The notes beneath the pieces were generated by a model. It was not told where the DNA came from. It searched no databases and saw only the letters and a program-made list of their open reading frames with translations. A stretch of 64,000 bases of DNA from Micromonospora sp. WMMD1128. Lineage in GTDB: Bacteria > Actinomycetota > Actinomycetes > Mycobacteriales > Micromonosporaceae. Below are positions 26,362 to 33,849 of the stretch, piece by piece. Each line of letters opens with the position of its first letter. The first letter of the stretch is position 1. The stretch spans positions 6,164,001 through 6,228,000 of the forward strand of contig NZ_CP114902.1 of NCBI RefSeq assembly GCF_027497235.1, in the 5' to 3' direction. The position numbers were made by a program, and so were the translations under genes.

Positions 26362-27260
26362 CGCAGATCGAGCTGATCGCGCTGGTGTCCGGCGCCGCCT
26401 GTGTGGCCGGGCTGGTGCTCGCCGTGGTCGCGCTTGTCGGCACCCGCCGGCCGCCCAGGTCGACGCCGGGTGAGGCCGGGCCGGGCCTGAGCCGACTCTG
26501 GACCGGCTCCGGGGCCAGCCGCGCCGAGCGGCGACGCCACCAGCTCCTGCTCGGCGGGGCCGTCGCCGCCGGGGCACTGGCATTCCTGATCACCGGCTTG
26601 CCGGTGGTGGGCCTGCTGGTGGCGCTCGCGGTGCCCGGGGTGCCGTGGCTGTTCGCCGTCGGCCGGGCCGAGCAGCGGGCCATCGCCCGGGTCGAGGCGG
26701 TCGGCGAGTGGACCCGGCGACTCAAGGACGTCTCCGCCACCGGGCAGGGACTCCAACAGGCCATCGTCGGCACCATCACCACCGCGCCGGAGGAGATCCA
26801 GGAGGAGGTACGCACGCTCGCCGCCCGCCTCCAGGCCGGCTGGCTGGCGAAGTCCGCGCTGCTCGCGTTCGCCGACGAGATCGCCGACCCGGTCGCCGAC
26901 CAGGTGGTGGCCGCGCTGATCCTGCACCTGACCGACCGGGGCGAGCGCCTCGGTGACGTGCTCGGCTCGATCGCCGGCGCGGCCTCCGCCGAGGTGGCCA
27001 CCCGGCGCGAGGTCGAGGCCAAGCGGACCCAACCCCGGTTCGCGGTCCGCTTCCTCACCGGGATGACCCTGGCGACGCTCGCGTACGGGCTGGTGAACAA
27101 CGACTACATCCGTCCCTACGGGACCTTGACCGGGCAGCTCGTGATGGCGGTGCTCGGCGCGGCCTTCATCGGGCTGCTGGTCTGGGTGCGGTCGATGAGC
27201 CAGCCGCCGCGCCCGGCGCGTTTCCTGCCGGCCCCGGACCCGGAAGAGGCGATCGCGTGA
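26358..27260 (+). CDS. tadB: TadB-like inner-membrane platform protein
   Basis: A 300-residue membrane protein with the type II secretion F-like domain (RLKDVSATGQGLQQAI, then LILHLTDRGERLGDVLG) flanked by hydrophobic helices at both ends. The GTG start overlaps the tadA stop as GTGA. With the TadC homologue it would form the platform on which TadA acts. Its stop codon lies at the edge of a dispersed repeat. Confidence 0.88.
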   Translation: MTQIELIALVSGAACVAGLVLAVVALVGTRRPPRSTPGEAGPGLSRLWTGSGASRAERRRHQLLLGGAVAAGALAFLITGLPVVGLLVALAVPGVPWLFAVGRAEQRAIARVEAVGEWTRRLKDVSATGQGLQQAIVGTITTAPEEIQEEVRTLAARLQAGWLAKSALLAFADEIADPVADQVVAALILHLTDRGERLGDVLGSIAGAASAEVATRREVEAKRTQPRFAVRFLTGMTLATLAYGLVNNDYIRPYGTLTGQLVMAVLGAAFIGLLVWVRSMSQPPRPARFLPAPDPEEAIA

Positions 27261-27292
27261 GCGCGAGGAGTGAGCTGGTCGCGAACGAAGGG
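27257..27292. repeat. Copy of a dispersed VSARSEL repeat between tadB and tadC
   Basis: About 36 bp beginning GTGAGCGCGAGGAGTGAGC and ending in GCGAACGAAGG match the duplicated repeat at 52510-52614 in reverse orientation, minus an internal segment. It fills most of the 40-bp gap between tadB and tadC and contributes the tadB stop. Confidence 0.7.
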
Positions 27293-27300
27293 CCGGTCCG

Positions 27301-28161
27301 ATGACCAACTGGCATCTCGTGGTGGCGGTGCTGGGCGGATGCGCGGTCGGGCTCGGTCTGTTCCTCGTGGTCCGCGAGGCGTTGCCGGCCACGCCGGCGC
27401 TCGGCCCGGCGCTGCGCCGGCTGCACCAGCCGCCCGGCCAGGCACCGGTGGCCGGTGCCGGGCCGGACTGGCTCGGCGGCTTCGCCCGCTGGCTGCGCCC
27501 GCCGACCCGGCAGCTCGCCCTGCTCGACCGGACCCCCGAGCAGTACGCCCTGTCGGTGCTGCTCTCCGCGCTCGTCGGGTTCGCCACCCCGGCGGTCGCC
27601 TCGGCCGTGCTCTTCCTGGGCGGGGTGTCCGTGCCGGTGGTCGTACCGCTGCTGGCCAGCCTCGGGATGGCGCTGCTCGCCGGTCTCGTCGCGCACCGCT
27701 CGGTGCTGACCAAGGCGGACGCCGCCCGGGACGAGTTCCGGCAGGCCGTCTGCACCTACCTCGACCTGGTGGCGTTGCAGCTCTCCGCCGCGCACGGCCC
27801 GGTGCAGTCGCTGGAACGCGCGGCGACGGTCTGCGACGGCTGGGTCTTCGACCGGATCCGGGAGGCGCTGCGGCTCGCCCAGCTCCAGATGCACTCGCCG
27901 TGGGACGAGTTGCAGGAGCTGGCCGACCGGATCGGCATCCCGGAGCTGGGCGACGTGGGCGCCATCATGCGGTCCTCCGGCAGTGAGGGCGCCCAGGTGC
28001 ACGAGACGTTGCGCGCCCGCGCCGACTCGCTGCGCGACCAGATCCGCACCGACAACCTGACCCGCGCCGAGGGGGTGACCAGCAAGTTGGACATTCCCGG
28101 CTCGCTGCTGGTCTTCGTCCTGCTCGGCTTCGCCGTCTATCCGTTCCTCGCCCGCCTGTGA
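27301..28161 (+). CDS. tadC: TadC-like inner-membrane platform protein
   Basis: A 286-residue membrane protein with the second F-type domain of Tad systems (EFRQAVCTYLDLVALQLSA, then EVHET-like QVHETLRARADSLR). Hydrophobic helices occur near the N-terminus, at residues 85-125 and at the C-terminus. It follows tadB after a 40-bp gap occupied by a dispersed repeat and has GGGCCGGTCCG before the ATG. Confidence 0.85.
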   Translation: MTNWHLVVAVLGGCAVGLGLFLVVREALPATPALGPALRRLHQPPGQAPVAGAGPDWLGGFARWLRPPTRQLALLDRTPEQYALSVLLSALVGFATPAVASAVLFLGGVSVPVVVPLLASLGMALLAGLVAHRSVLTKADAARDEFRQAVCTYLDLVALQLSAAHGPVQSLERAATVCDGWVFDRIREALRLAQLQMHSPWDELQELADRIGIPELGDVGAIMRSSGSEGAQVHETLRARADSLRDQIRTDNLTRAEGVTSKLDIPGSLLVFVLLGFAVYPFLARL

Positions 28162-28188
28162 CACCCACCCCCGATAAGGAGTACGGCC

Positions 28189-28404
28189 ATGCAACTCCTC
28201 AGCACCTACGTCTACGCGGCGGTCCGGAGCCGCGTCGCCGAGCTGCGACACCGCGCCGAGCGCGGCGACAGCCCGGTGCCGACCGCTGTCATCATCTTCG
28301 GCCTGGTCGCGGTGGCGGTCATCGTCACCGGAATCGCCCTGACCAAGGCGCGGGACTGGATGACCAACATTCCCGACCACAAGGACCCGGTGGAGACCAA
28401 GTGA
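28189..28404 (+). CDS. Flp-type pilin, lacking Glu at +5
   Basis: A 71-residue protein with a basic leader, a Gly in ERGDSPVPT and a hydrophobic helix (AVIIFGLVAVAVIVTGIAL). This is the size and build of a Flp pilin. The usual processing site G/xxxxE is not present: position +5 after the Gly is Pro. The ATG has AAGGAG upstream. It is the only Flp-sized gene in the operon and so the probable major pilin. Confidence 0.7.
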   Translation: MQLLSTYVYAAVRSRVAELRHRAERGDSPVPTAVIIFGLVAVAVIVTGIALTKARDWMTNIPDHKDPVETK

Positions 28405-28886
28405 CGTCCCGCCCCGCCCGTACGGTCCGGAACCGGCCGGCTCGCGCCGGCCGGTCCGGTCCGCGCGGCCCGGGGCGGATCGTCGCCGCCCTGCGCGCCC
28501 GCCTCGTTGCGGACGGGCGCGAGCGGGGCGCCAACCCGGTCGAGCTGGCCGTGATGATGCCGGCGATCCTGGTGCTGCTCTTCGGCTCGATCCAGGTCGC
28601 CGTCTGGTTCGTCGCCCGGTCCACCGCGCTCAACGCGGCCCAGACCGGGGTGAACGCGCAACGCTCGTACGACGCCGCGCCGGACGCCGGGCGGGCGCGG
28701 GCCACCGACTTCCTGCGCCGCTCCGGTGACTGGCTCGTCGGCTGGGACAAGACCGGCCCGACCTGCGTGGAGACCGCCACCGACGTCACCTGCACGGTGC
28801 GCGGACGGTCCCTGTCGGTCGTTCCCGGCGTCGACTTCGAGGTCGTGCAGACCGCGCACGGCCCCGCCGAACGCTGGACGGGGTGA
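28401..28886 (+). CDS. tadE: TadE-like pseudopilin
   Basis: A 161-residue minor pilin-like protein. After a basic N-terminus of about 45 residues it has GANPVELAVMMPAILVLLFG, a proper G/xxxxE prepilin site followed by the TadE hydrophobic helix. The start is a GTG overlapping the previous stop as GTGA. It would be processed by the A24 peptidase encoded at 20488. Confidence 0.85.
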   Translation: MTSRPARTVRNRPARAGRSGPRGPGRIVAALRARLVADGRERGANPVELAVMMPAILVLLFGSIQVAVWFVARSTALNAAQTGVNAQRSYDAAPDAGRARATDFLRRSGDWLVGWDKTGPTCVETATDVTCTVRGRSLSVVPGVDFEVVQTAHGPAERWTG

Positions 28887-29353
28887 CGCCGGTGCCCCGG
28901 GACCGAGGTTCCGTCTCGATCGAGGTGGCGGTCCTCGCCCCCGCCTTCATCGGGCTGATGGTGCTGGCCGGCGTGGTCGGCCGGACCGCCGTCGCCGACG
29001 AGGCGGTGGAGTCCGCCGCGCACGACGCCGCCCGGGCCGCCTCGCTCGCCCGGACCGCCGCCGACGGCCGGAAGGCGGCCGAGAAGGCGGCCCGTGACCA
29101 GCTCAACTGGTCCGGGCTGCGCTGCGCCGCGCCACCGACGCTGGGCCTGACCGGGTCGGTGGCCGGCAAGCCAGCCAGCTTCAACCGGGCGTACCGCAGC
29201 GCCGCCGGCGTGCCGGCGACCGTCACGGTGACGGTGACCTGCACGGTCTCCTTCGAGGACATGCGCGCGCCCGGGCTGCCCGGGGTGCCGGGCGGCAAGA
29301 CCGTCTCGGCGCGCTTCACCTCGCCGCTCGACACCTACCGGAGCCGGGGATGA
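28883..29353 (+). CDS. Second TadE-like pseudopilin
   Basis: A 156-residue protein with RGSVSIEVAVLAPAF, again a G/xxxxE prepilin site, followed by a hydrophobic helix and an exported domain with one Cys pair. The start is a GTG overlapping the preceding gene by 4 nt. It is a TadE/TadF-type minor pilin. Confidence 0.8.
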   Translation: MTPVPRDRGSVSIEVAVLAPAFIGLMVLAGVVGRTAVADEAVESAAHDAARAASLARTAADGRKAAEKAARDQLNWSGLRCAAPPTLGLTGSVAGKPASFNRAYRSAAGVPATVTVTVTCTVSFEDMRAPGLPGVPGGKTVSARFTSPLDTYRSRG

Positions 29354-29775
29354 CGCGGCGCGGCGCGGAGAGCGGCCGGGTGAGCCTCTTCCTGGCGGTG
29401 GCGATGACGGGCGTGCTGGCGATCGTCAGCCTCGCCTACGACGGCGCCGGGCAACTACGCACGCTGCAACGCGCCGACAACCTGGCCGCCGAGGCGGCCC
29501 GCAGCGGCGGCCAGATGATCGACCGCGCGAGCGCCATCGACGGCGGCCCGAAGCGGATCGACCAGGTCGCCGCCCGGAAGGCCGTCGCCGACTACCTGGT
29601 CGTCGCCGGCGGCGTCGCCGACCACGAGGTCGACTTCCCCGTGGTCGGCGTCGAGACCCAGATCCGGGTACGCGTCCGGATCACCTACCGCCGGGACCTG
29701 CTCGGTCTCTTCGGCGTGCAGAAGACCGCCACCGTCACCGGTGAGGCCACCGCTCGGGGGCTCACCGGACCGTAG
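29350..29775 (+). CDS. TadG-like pilus assembly protein, atypical prepilin site
   Basis: A 141-residue protein with SGRVSLFLAVAMTGVLAIVSL near the N-terminus. It resembles a prepilin helix but has Phe at +5 instead of Glu. The rest (GAGQLRTLQRADNLAAEAARSGGQ) matches the conserved start of the Tad-like Flp pilus-assembly domain. It overlaps the previous gene by ATGA and is the last small pilin-like gene. Confidence 0.75.
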   Translation: MTRRGAESGRVSLFLAVAMTGVLAIVSLAYDGAGQLRTLQRADNLAAEAARSGGQMIDRASAIDGGPKRIDQVAARKAVADYLVVAGGVADHEVDFPVVGVETQIRVRVRITYRRDLLGLFGVQKTATVTGEATARGLTGP

Positions 29776-29789
29776 GAAGGAAGGTCGCC

Positions 29790-30842
29790 ATGGGTGCACC
29801 GGGACGCTCCGCCGTCCGCCGCGCCGGGCAGGTCCTCACCGGGCTCGGCGCGCTCGTCGTGCTCGTCGGGGTGCTGGCCGGCGGGCCGATCGCGCTGCTG
29901 GCCTTCGCCGGCAACCCGCTCCCCGACCACCTGCCCACGCTGGCCGAGGTGGGCACGGCCTTGACCAGCCGCGACGACGGGCAGCTCTTCCTGCGGGCGC
30001 TCGCCGTGGTGGGCTGGTTCGGGTGGGCCACGTTCGCGTTCTCCGTGGTGGTGGAGCTGCTGGCGTCGGCGGTGCGCCGGCCCGCGCCGAAGCTGCCCGG
30101 GATGCGCCGCCAGCAGCGGGCCGCCGCCGCGCTCGTCGGTTCGGTGGCGCTGATCCTGGCGGCCAGCCCGGCCGCGGCGAGCGCCGCCGCGCTCACCGCC
30201 CCGCAGCCGGTGGTCGCCGCCCCCGCCGTCAGCACGGCGTACGCGGCCCCGCACGTCGCCACGCCGGCCCGGGCCGCGCCGGACGCCACCGGCCCGGCCG
30301 TGTACCGGGTGGCGAAGGGGGACTACCTGGGTGAGGTGGCCGACCGTTACCTGGACGACTTCGACCGCTACCGGGAGCTGGCCCGGATGAACCGGCTCGC
30401 CGACCCGGACCGGATCCGCCCCGGCCAGCTCATCGAGCTGCCCGGCGGCGCGGTGGACGACGGTGCCCGGCGGCACGCCGCCGGCCGGCTGGTGGTGCGG
30501 CCGGCCCGGCCCGCACCGGCGAAGCCGGCGGAGGGGGGTGCGTCCGCGACCGCGCCGAAGCCCACCGAGGGCGGCGCGTCCGCGACCGAGCCGCAGCCCG
30601 CGCCGGACACGTCCGCGCAGGACACCACGCCCACCGTGGAAGCGCCGGAGGGGCAGCCGCCGGCCATGGCGGCGGGCGCGTCCCGGGCCACGGCCGAGGA
30701 GGGCATCAACCGTCCGCTCGCCATCTCGGCGGTGCTGGCGGTGGCAAGCATCGTGGGGGCGCAGATCGGCGCCGTCCTCGGGCTGCGTCGCCGACCGGCG
30801 GCGGCGCGTGCGCTCGGCAACGGGCGGCACCGCCGGGACTGA
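29790..30842 (+). CDS. LysM-domain membrane protein at end of tad operon
   Basis: A 350-residue protein with two N-terminal hydrophobic helices, a third near residue 115-135, then a LysM domain (YRVAKGDYLGEVADRYLDD, then NRLADPDRIRPGQLIELP). A low-complexity linker follows with two copies of EGGASAT separated by 14 residues, and a final hydrophobic helix (LAISAVLAVASIVGAQIG). LysM binds peptidoglycan, so it may anchor the pilus machine to the wall. The ATG follows GGAAGGAAGG. Confidence 0.82.
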   Translation: MGAPGRSAVRRAGQVLTGLGALVVLVGVLAGGPIALLAFAGNPLPDHLPTLAEVGTALTSRDDGQLFLRALAVVGWFGWATFAFSVVVELLASAVRRPAPKLPGMRRQQRAAAALVGSVALILAASPAAASAAALTAPQPVVAAPAVSTAYAAPHVATPARAAPDATGPAVYRVAKGDYLGEVADRYLDDFDRYRELARMNRLADPDRIRPGQLIELPGGAVDDGARRHAAGRLVVRPARPAPAKPAEGGASATAPKPTEGGASATEPQPAPDTSAQDTTPTVEAPEGQPPAMAAGASRATAEEGINRPLAISAVLAVASIVGAQIGAVLGLRRRPAAARALGNGRHRRD

Positions 30843-30857
30843 CCCGGCGCCGGCCGC

Positions 30858-31709
30858 TCAGGGCAGGCGGGCCTCGACCCGGCCGGACACCACGCGGGTG
30901 GGGAGCACGGCCTGGTCGTTGGCGGCCGGGCCGCGCGCCACCTGGCCGTTGTCCAGCCGGAACGCGCTGCCGTGCCACGGGCAGACCACACAGGCGTGGC
31001 CGTCGATCTGCTGCACCTCACCCGCGCCGAGCGGGCCGCTCTGGTGCGGGCAGCGTTCGAGCATCACCGTGACGTCGTCGCCGTGCCGGTAGAGGAGCAC
31101 CGAGACGTCGTCGATCGTCCGGGTGACCGGTTCGCGTTGCGGCAGGTCGCTCAGGTCGCCCACCGAGTGCCAGCCGTCGCCGATCAGGTGCAGCTCGGAG
31201 ATGCTCTGACTGACCTGGGCCCCCTGCTTGTACGCGAGGTGCCCACCCAGGTACGCGCCGCCGCTCGCCGCGGACAGCCCCAGGTAGGCGAGGGCCCGGC
31301 CGAGCCCGTGCCGCCCGTTGAGCCGGGCCGCGAGCGAGCCGGCGTAGAGCGTCAGGCCGACGATGTTGGCCCCGGCGTGCACCAGCCCGACCCGGCGCTG
31401 GTCACGGGAGAGCGCCGCCCAGTCGTTCCAGCCGGCGACCGCGGCCGGGAGCGCGCTCACCGTGCCGAGCCCGACCAGGGCGGTGGCGGCCCGGCGCTGG
31501 CCGGGAAGCAGGTCCACCACGGCGGCGGAGATCCACGCGCCGACCGGCACCTGCACCATCGCGGGGTGCAGCGGATGACCCAACCAGACGCCGTGCAGCG
31601 CGTCGCGGACCCGGTGCGAGCGCAGCGTGCCCTGGACGGCGCGCTGCAACCGGTCGCCCACCCGGTCGAGACCGGATGCCTGTTCGAGCTTCGTCAGTAG
31701 TTCGCGCAC
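30858..31709 (-). CDS. Rieske [2Fe-2S] protein with N-terminal DUF2231 membrane domain
   Basis: A membrane-anchored Rieske protein. The N-terminal DUF2231 part (HPLHPAMVQVPVGAW) has about four hydrophobic helices. The C-terminal Rieske domain keeps CPH (first pair) and CPWH (second pair), the four ligands of the cluster. I chose the GTG at 31709 because family members begin close to RELLTKLEQ and because in-frame ATGs at 31769 and 31793 run into the divergent gene at 31792. It probably transfers electrons, partner unknown. Confidence 0.75.
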   Translation of the reverse strand: MRELLTKLEQASGLDRVGDRLQRAVQGTLRSHRVRDALHGVWLGHPLHPAMVQVPVGAWISAAVVDLLPGQRRAATALVGLGTVSALPAAVAGWNDWAALSRDQRRVGLVHAGANIVGLTLYAGSLAARLNGRHGLGRALAYLGLSAASGGAYLGGHLAYKQGAQVSQSISELHLIGDGWHSVGDLSDLPQREPVTRTIDDVSVLLYRHGDDVTVMLERCPHQSGPLGAGEVQQIDGHACVVCPWHGSAFRLDNGQVARGPAANDQAVLPTRVVSGRVEARLP

Positions 31710-31791
31710 CTGGTCCGACTTCCCGGCCGGACCGGCCCCAAACCGGACGCCGGGGAAAAAGGTGCCCATCGAGCGGCGTACGGTCGACGGC

Positions 31792-32253
31792 ATGGCCCGC
31801 CGTCGCATCCCCCGTTGGCTCGCCCGCGCGCCGATCCCGCTCTACCGGCACGGTCTCGGTCGGTTCCTCGGCCGCCGGCTGATGATGCTGGAGCACCGGG
31901 GCCGCCGGTCCGGCCTGCCCCGGTACGTGGTGCTGGAGGTGGTCGACCGGGAGCCGGGCGCGCTCTTCCTGGCCTCCGGCTACGGCCCGGGCTCGCAGTG
32001 GTTCCGCAACGTGCGAGCGGATCCGGCGGTACGGGTGTGGACCGGCCCGGACCGGGGCGTCCCGGCGCGGGCGACCGTGTTGGCCGCGGAGGAGGTCCGG
32101 CAACGGCTGGCGCGTTACCGGCAGCGGCACCGGCGGGCCGCCGCGGCGTTGGGCCGTACCCTCGGCATCCCCGAGCTGACCGGCGACGGCCCGCTGCCGG
32201 CCGACGTGGACACCCGCCTCCCCCTGGTCCGCCTCGACCTCGCGGAACGCTGA
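31792..32253 (+). CDS. DDN-family F420-dependent nitroreductase-like protein
   Basis: A 153-residue split-barrel protein of the deazaflavin-dependent nitroreductase family. Characteristic stretches are LMMLEHRGRRSGLPRYVVLEVV, LASGYGPGSQWFRNVRADP and VWTGP. These enzymes use F420, made by Micromonosporaceae. The ATG at 31792 lacks a clear ribosome site, so it may be leaderless or start slightly later. It is divergent from the Rieske gene. Confidence 0.82.
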   Translation: MARRRIPRWLARAPIPLYRHGLGRFLGRRLMMLEHRGRRSGLPRYVVLEVVDREPGALFLASGYGPGSQWFRNVRADPAVRVWTGPDRGVPARATVLAAEEVRQRLARYRQRHRRAAAALGRTLGIPELTGDGPLPADVDTRLPLVRLDLAER

Positions 32254-32289
32254 CCCGTCGCGATTCGAACCCTCGCCGACATGCCAGCG

Positions 32290-32316
32290 GATATACTTCA
32301 GCCGCTTGTCGTATAT
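32290..32316. promoter_or_regulatory. Likely VapB operator
   Basis: ATATAC (32291-32296) and GTATAT (32311-32316) form an inverted repeat with a 14-bp spacer, ending just before the AGGAGG ribosome site of vapB. Its AT content stands out from its surroundings. Autoregulation by VapBC is inferred. Confidence 0.5.
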
Positions 32317-32327
32317 AGGAGGCAAGG

Positions 32328-32537
32328 GTGACCAAGATTCTGGTGGATGTCGACGACGAGGCACTGGCGGACGCGGCCCGGGCGTTCGGCACCAAGACCA
32401 AGAAGGACACGGTAAACGTCGCGCTCCGCGAGGGCGCGGCACGTTTGCGCCGTGCCCGTGCCTTGACCGAACTCGCCGGGCGTGGGCGGGCCGGTGACTT
32501 CGACGAGTTGCTCGACAAGGACACCTACCGCTCGTGA
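32328..32537 (+). CDS. vapB: VapB-type antitoxin
   Basis: A 69-residue antitoxin. The N-terminus (TKILVDVDDEALADAARAFG, then KKDTVNVALREGA) is a ribbon-helix-helix domain of the VapB type. The C-terminal tail (FDELLDKDTYRS) is the acidic/aromatic toxin-binding segment. The GTG has AGGAGG upstream and the stop overlaps the toxin start as GTGA. Confidence 0.88.
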   Translation: MTKILVDVDDEALADAARAFGTKTKKDTVNVALREGAARLRRARALTELAGRGRAGDFDELLDKDTYRS

Positions 32538-32959
32538 AGCTCGCGGACTACCTGATCGACACGAGCGCTCTCGTCCGGCTTCTCCGCGACCCGGACGTGC
32601 TGGCCCGTTGGGAGCAGACGGTGACCGCCGGACTGGTTGCGGTCTGCCCACTGGTCGAACTGGAATTTCTCTACACCGCCCGGTCCGTCGCCGACCGCGC
32701 ACAACTTGAGGAGCAACTCCGGACGGTCTTCGGCTGGGTGGCGATGCCCGACCGGATCTACGAGCGTGCCGCCGAGACGCAGCACGAGTTGACCGCCCAG
32801 GGCACACATCGGTCAGCCGGCGCCGTTGACCTGCTCATCGCCGCCACTGCCGAAGACCACGGCCTTTCGTTGCTGCACTACGACCGGGACTTCGATCAGG
32901 TCGGCGCGGTGACAGGTCAACCGATGCGCTGGCTGGCCCCACCCGGCGCCATCAAGTAG
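32534..32959 (+). CDS. vapC: VapC-type PIN-domain toxin
   Basis: A 141-residue PIN ribonuclease. The acidic catalytic residues are visible: D in YLIDTSALVRLL, E in LVELEF, D in GAVDLLIAATA and D in HYDRDFD. Such toxins cut tRNA or rRNA when the labile antitoxin is lost. It is coupled to vapB and followed by a long perfect hairpin. Confidence 0.9.
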   Translation: MKLADYLIDTSALVRLLRDPDVLARWEQTVTAGLVAVCPLVELEFLYTARSVADRAQLEEQLRTVFGWVAMPDRIYERAAETQHELTAQGTHRSAGAVDLLIAATAEDHGLSLLHYDRDFDQVGAVTGQPMRWLAPPGAIK

Positions 32960-32970
32960 CGGGCCGTCTG

Positions 32971-33022
32971 ATTCACGGAAACAGTGCTCATCCGGCGCGT
33001 GATGAGCACTGTTTCCGTGAAT
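32971..33022. terminator. Perfect 22-bp inverted repeat downstream of vapC
   Basis: Two 22-bp arms (32971-32992 and 33001-33022) are perfectly complementary around an 8-nt loop. It lies 11 bp after the vapC stop. There is no T tract. It may terminate transcription, or be a small palindromic repeat element. Confidence 0.65.
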
Positions 33023-33080
33023 CCGCGCCGCTCGGCCGGGGGTTGTGGCGCGGTGGGGGTGGGGCGGGCATGCTTGGGGG

Positions 33081-33845
33081 GTGGCGGTTCACGTCGAGCG
33101 TGCGGGTGGCGTGACCACGGTGATCCTGGACCGGCCGGAGGCCCGTAACGCGGTGGACGGGCCGACCGCCCGGGCCCTTGCCGACGCGTTCCGCGCGTTC
33201 GACGCCGACCCGGACGCGGCGGTCGCCGTGCTCTGGGGCGCGGGCGGCACGTTCTGCTCCGGCGCCGACCTCAAGGCGATCGGCACGCCGCGCGGCAACC
33301 GGGTCGAGGCCGAGGGCGACGGCCCGATGGGTCCCACCCGGATGTCGCTGTCCAAGCCGGTCGTCGCCGCGATCTCCGGGTACGCCGTGGCCGGCGGGCT
33401 GGAGCTGGCGCTCTGGTGCGACCTGCGGGTCGCCGAGTCGGACGCCACGCTCGGCGTGTTCTGCCGCCGGTGGGGGGTGCCGCTGATCGACGGTGGCACG
33501 GTGCGGCTGCCCCGGCTGATCGGGGAGAGCCGGGCGATGGACCTCGTCCTCACCGGGCGTCCGGTGCCGGCCGACGAGGCGTACGCGATGGGTCTGGTCA
33601 ACCGGCTGGTCGCGCCCGGTGCGGCCCGGGCGGAGGCCGAGCGGCTGGCCGCCGAGATCGCCCGGCATCCGCAGACCTGCCTGCGGAACGACCGGGCGGC
33701 GCTGCTCGGCGGCGCCGGCCGGCCCGAGCCGGAGGCGCTCGCGGTGGAGCTTGCCTACGGCGTGGAGTCGTTGGCGGTGGACGGGGTGCGCGGCGCCGGC
33801 CGGTTCGCCGCCGGCGCCGGCCGGCACGGCGCGCCGGCCGGCTGA
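33081..33845 (+). CDS. Enoyl-CoA hydratase/isomerase family protein
   Basis: A 254-residue crotonase-fold protein. It has the DRPEARNAVDGPTA start, the oxyanion hole stretch GTFCSGADLKAIG and SGYAVAGGLELALWCDLRVAE. The second catalytic Glu region reads GVPLIDGGTVRLPRLIG, where the usual Glu is Asp, so true hydratase activity is uncertain. The GTG at 33081 is the most reasonable start. It is convergent with the disulfide oxidoreductase, with 4 bp between the stops. Confidence 0.85.
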   Translation: MAVHVERAGGVTTVILDRPEARNAVDGPTARALADAFRAFDADPDAAVAVLWGAGGTFCSGADLKAIGTPRGNRVEAEGDGPMGPTRMSLSKPVVAAISGYAVAGGLELALWCDLRVAESDATLGVFCRRWGVPLIDGGTVRLPRLIGESRAMDLVLTGRPVPADEAYAMGLVNRLVAPGAARAEAERLAAEIARHPQTCLRNDRAALLGGAGRPEPEALAVELAYGVESLAVDGVRGAGRFAAGAGRHGAPAG

Positions 33846-33849
33846 CCGC

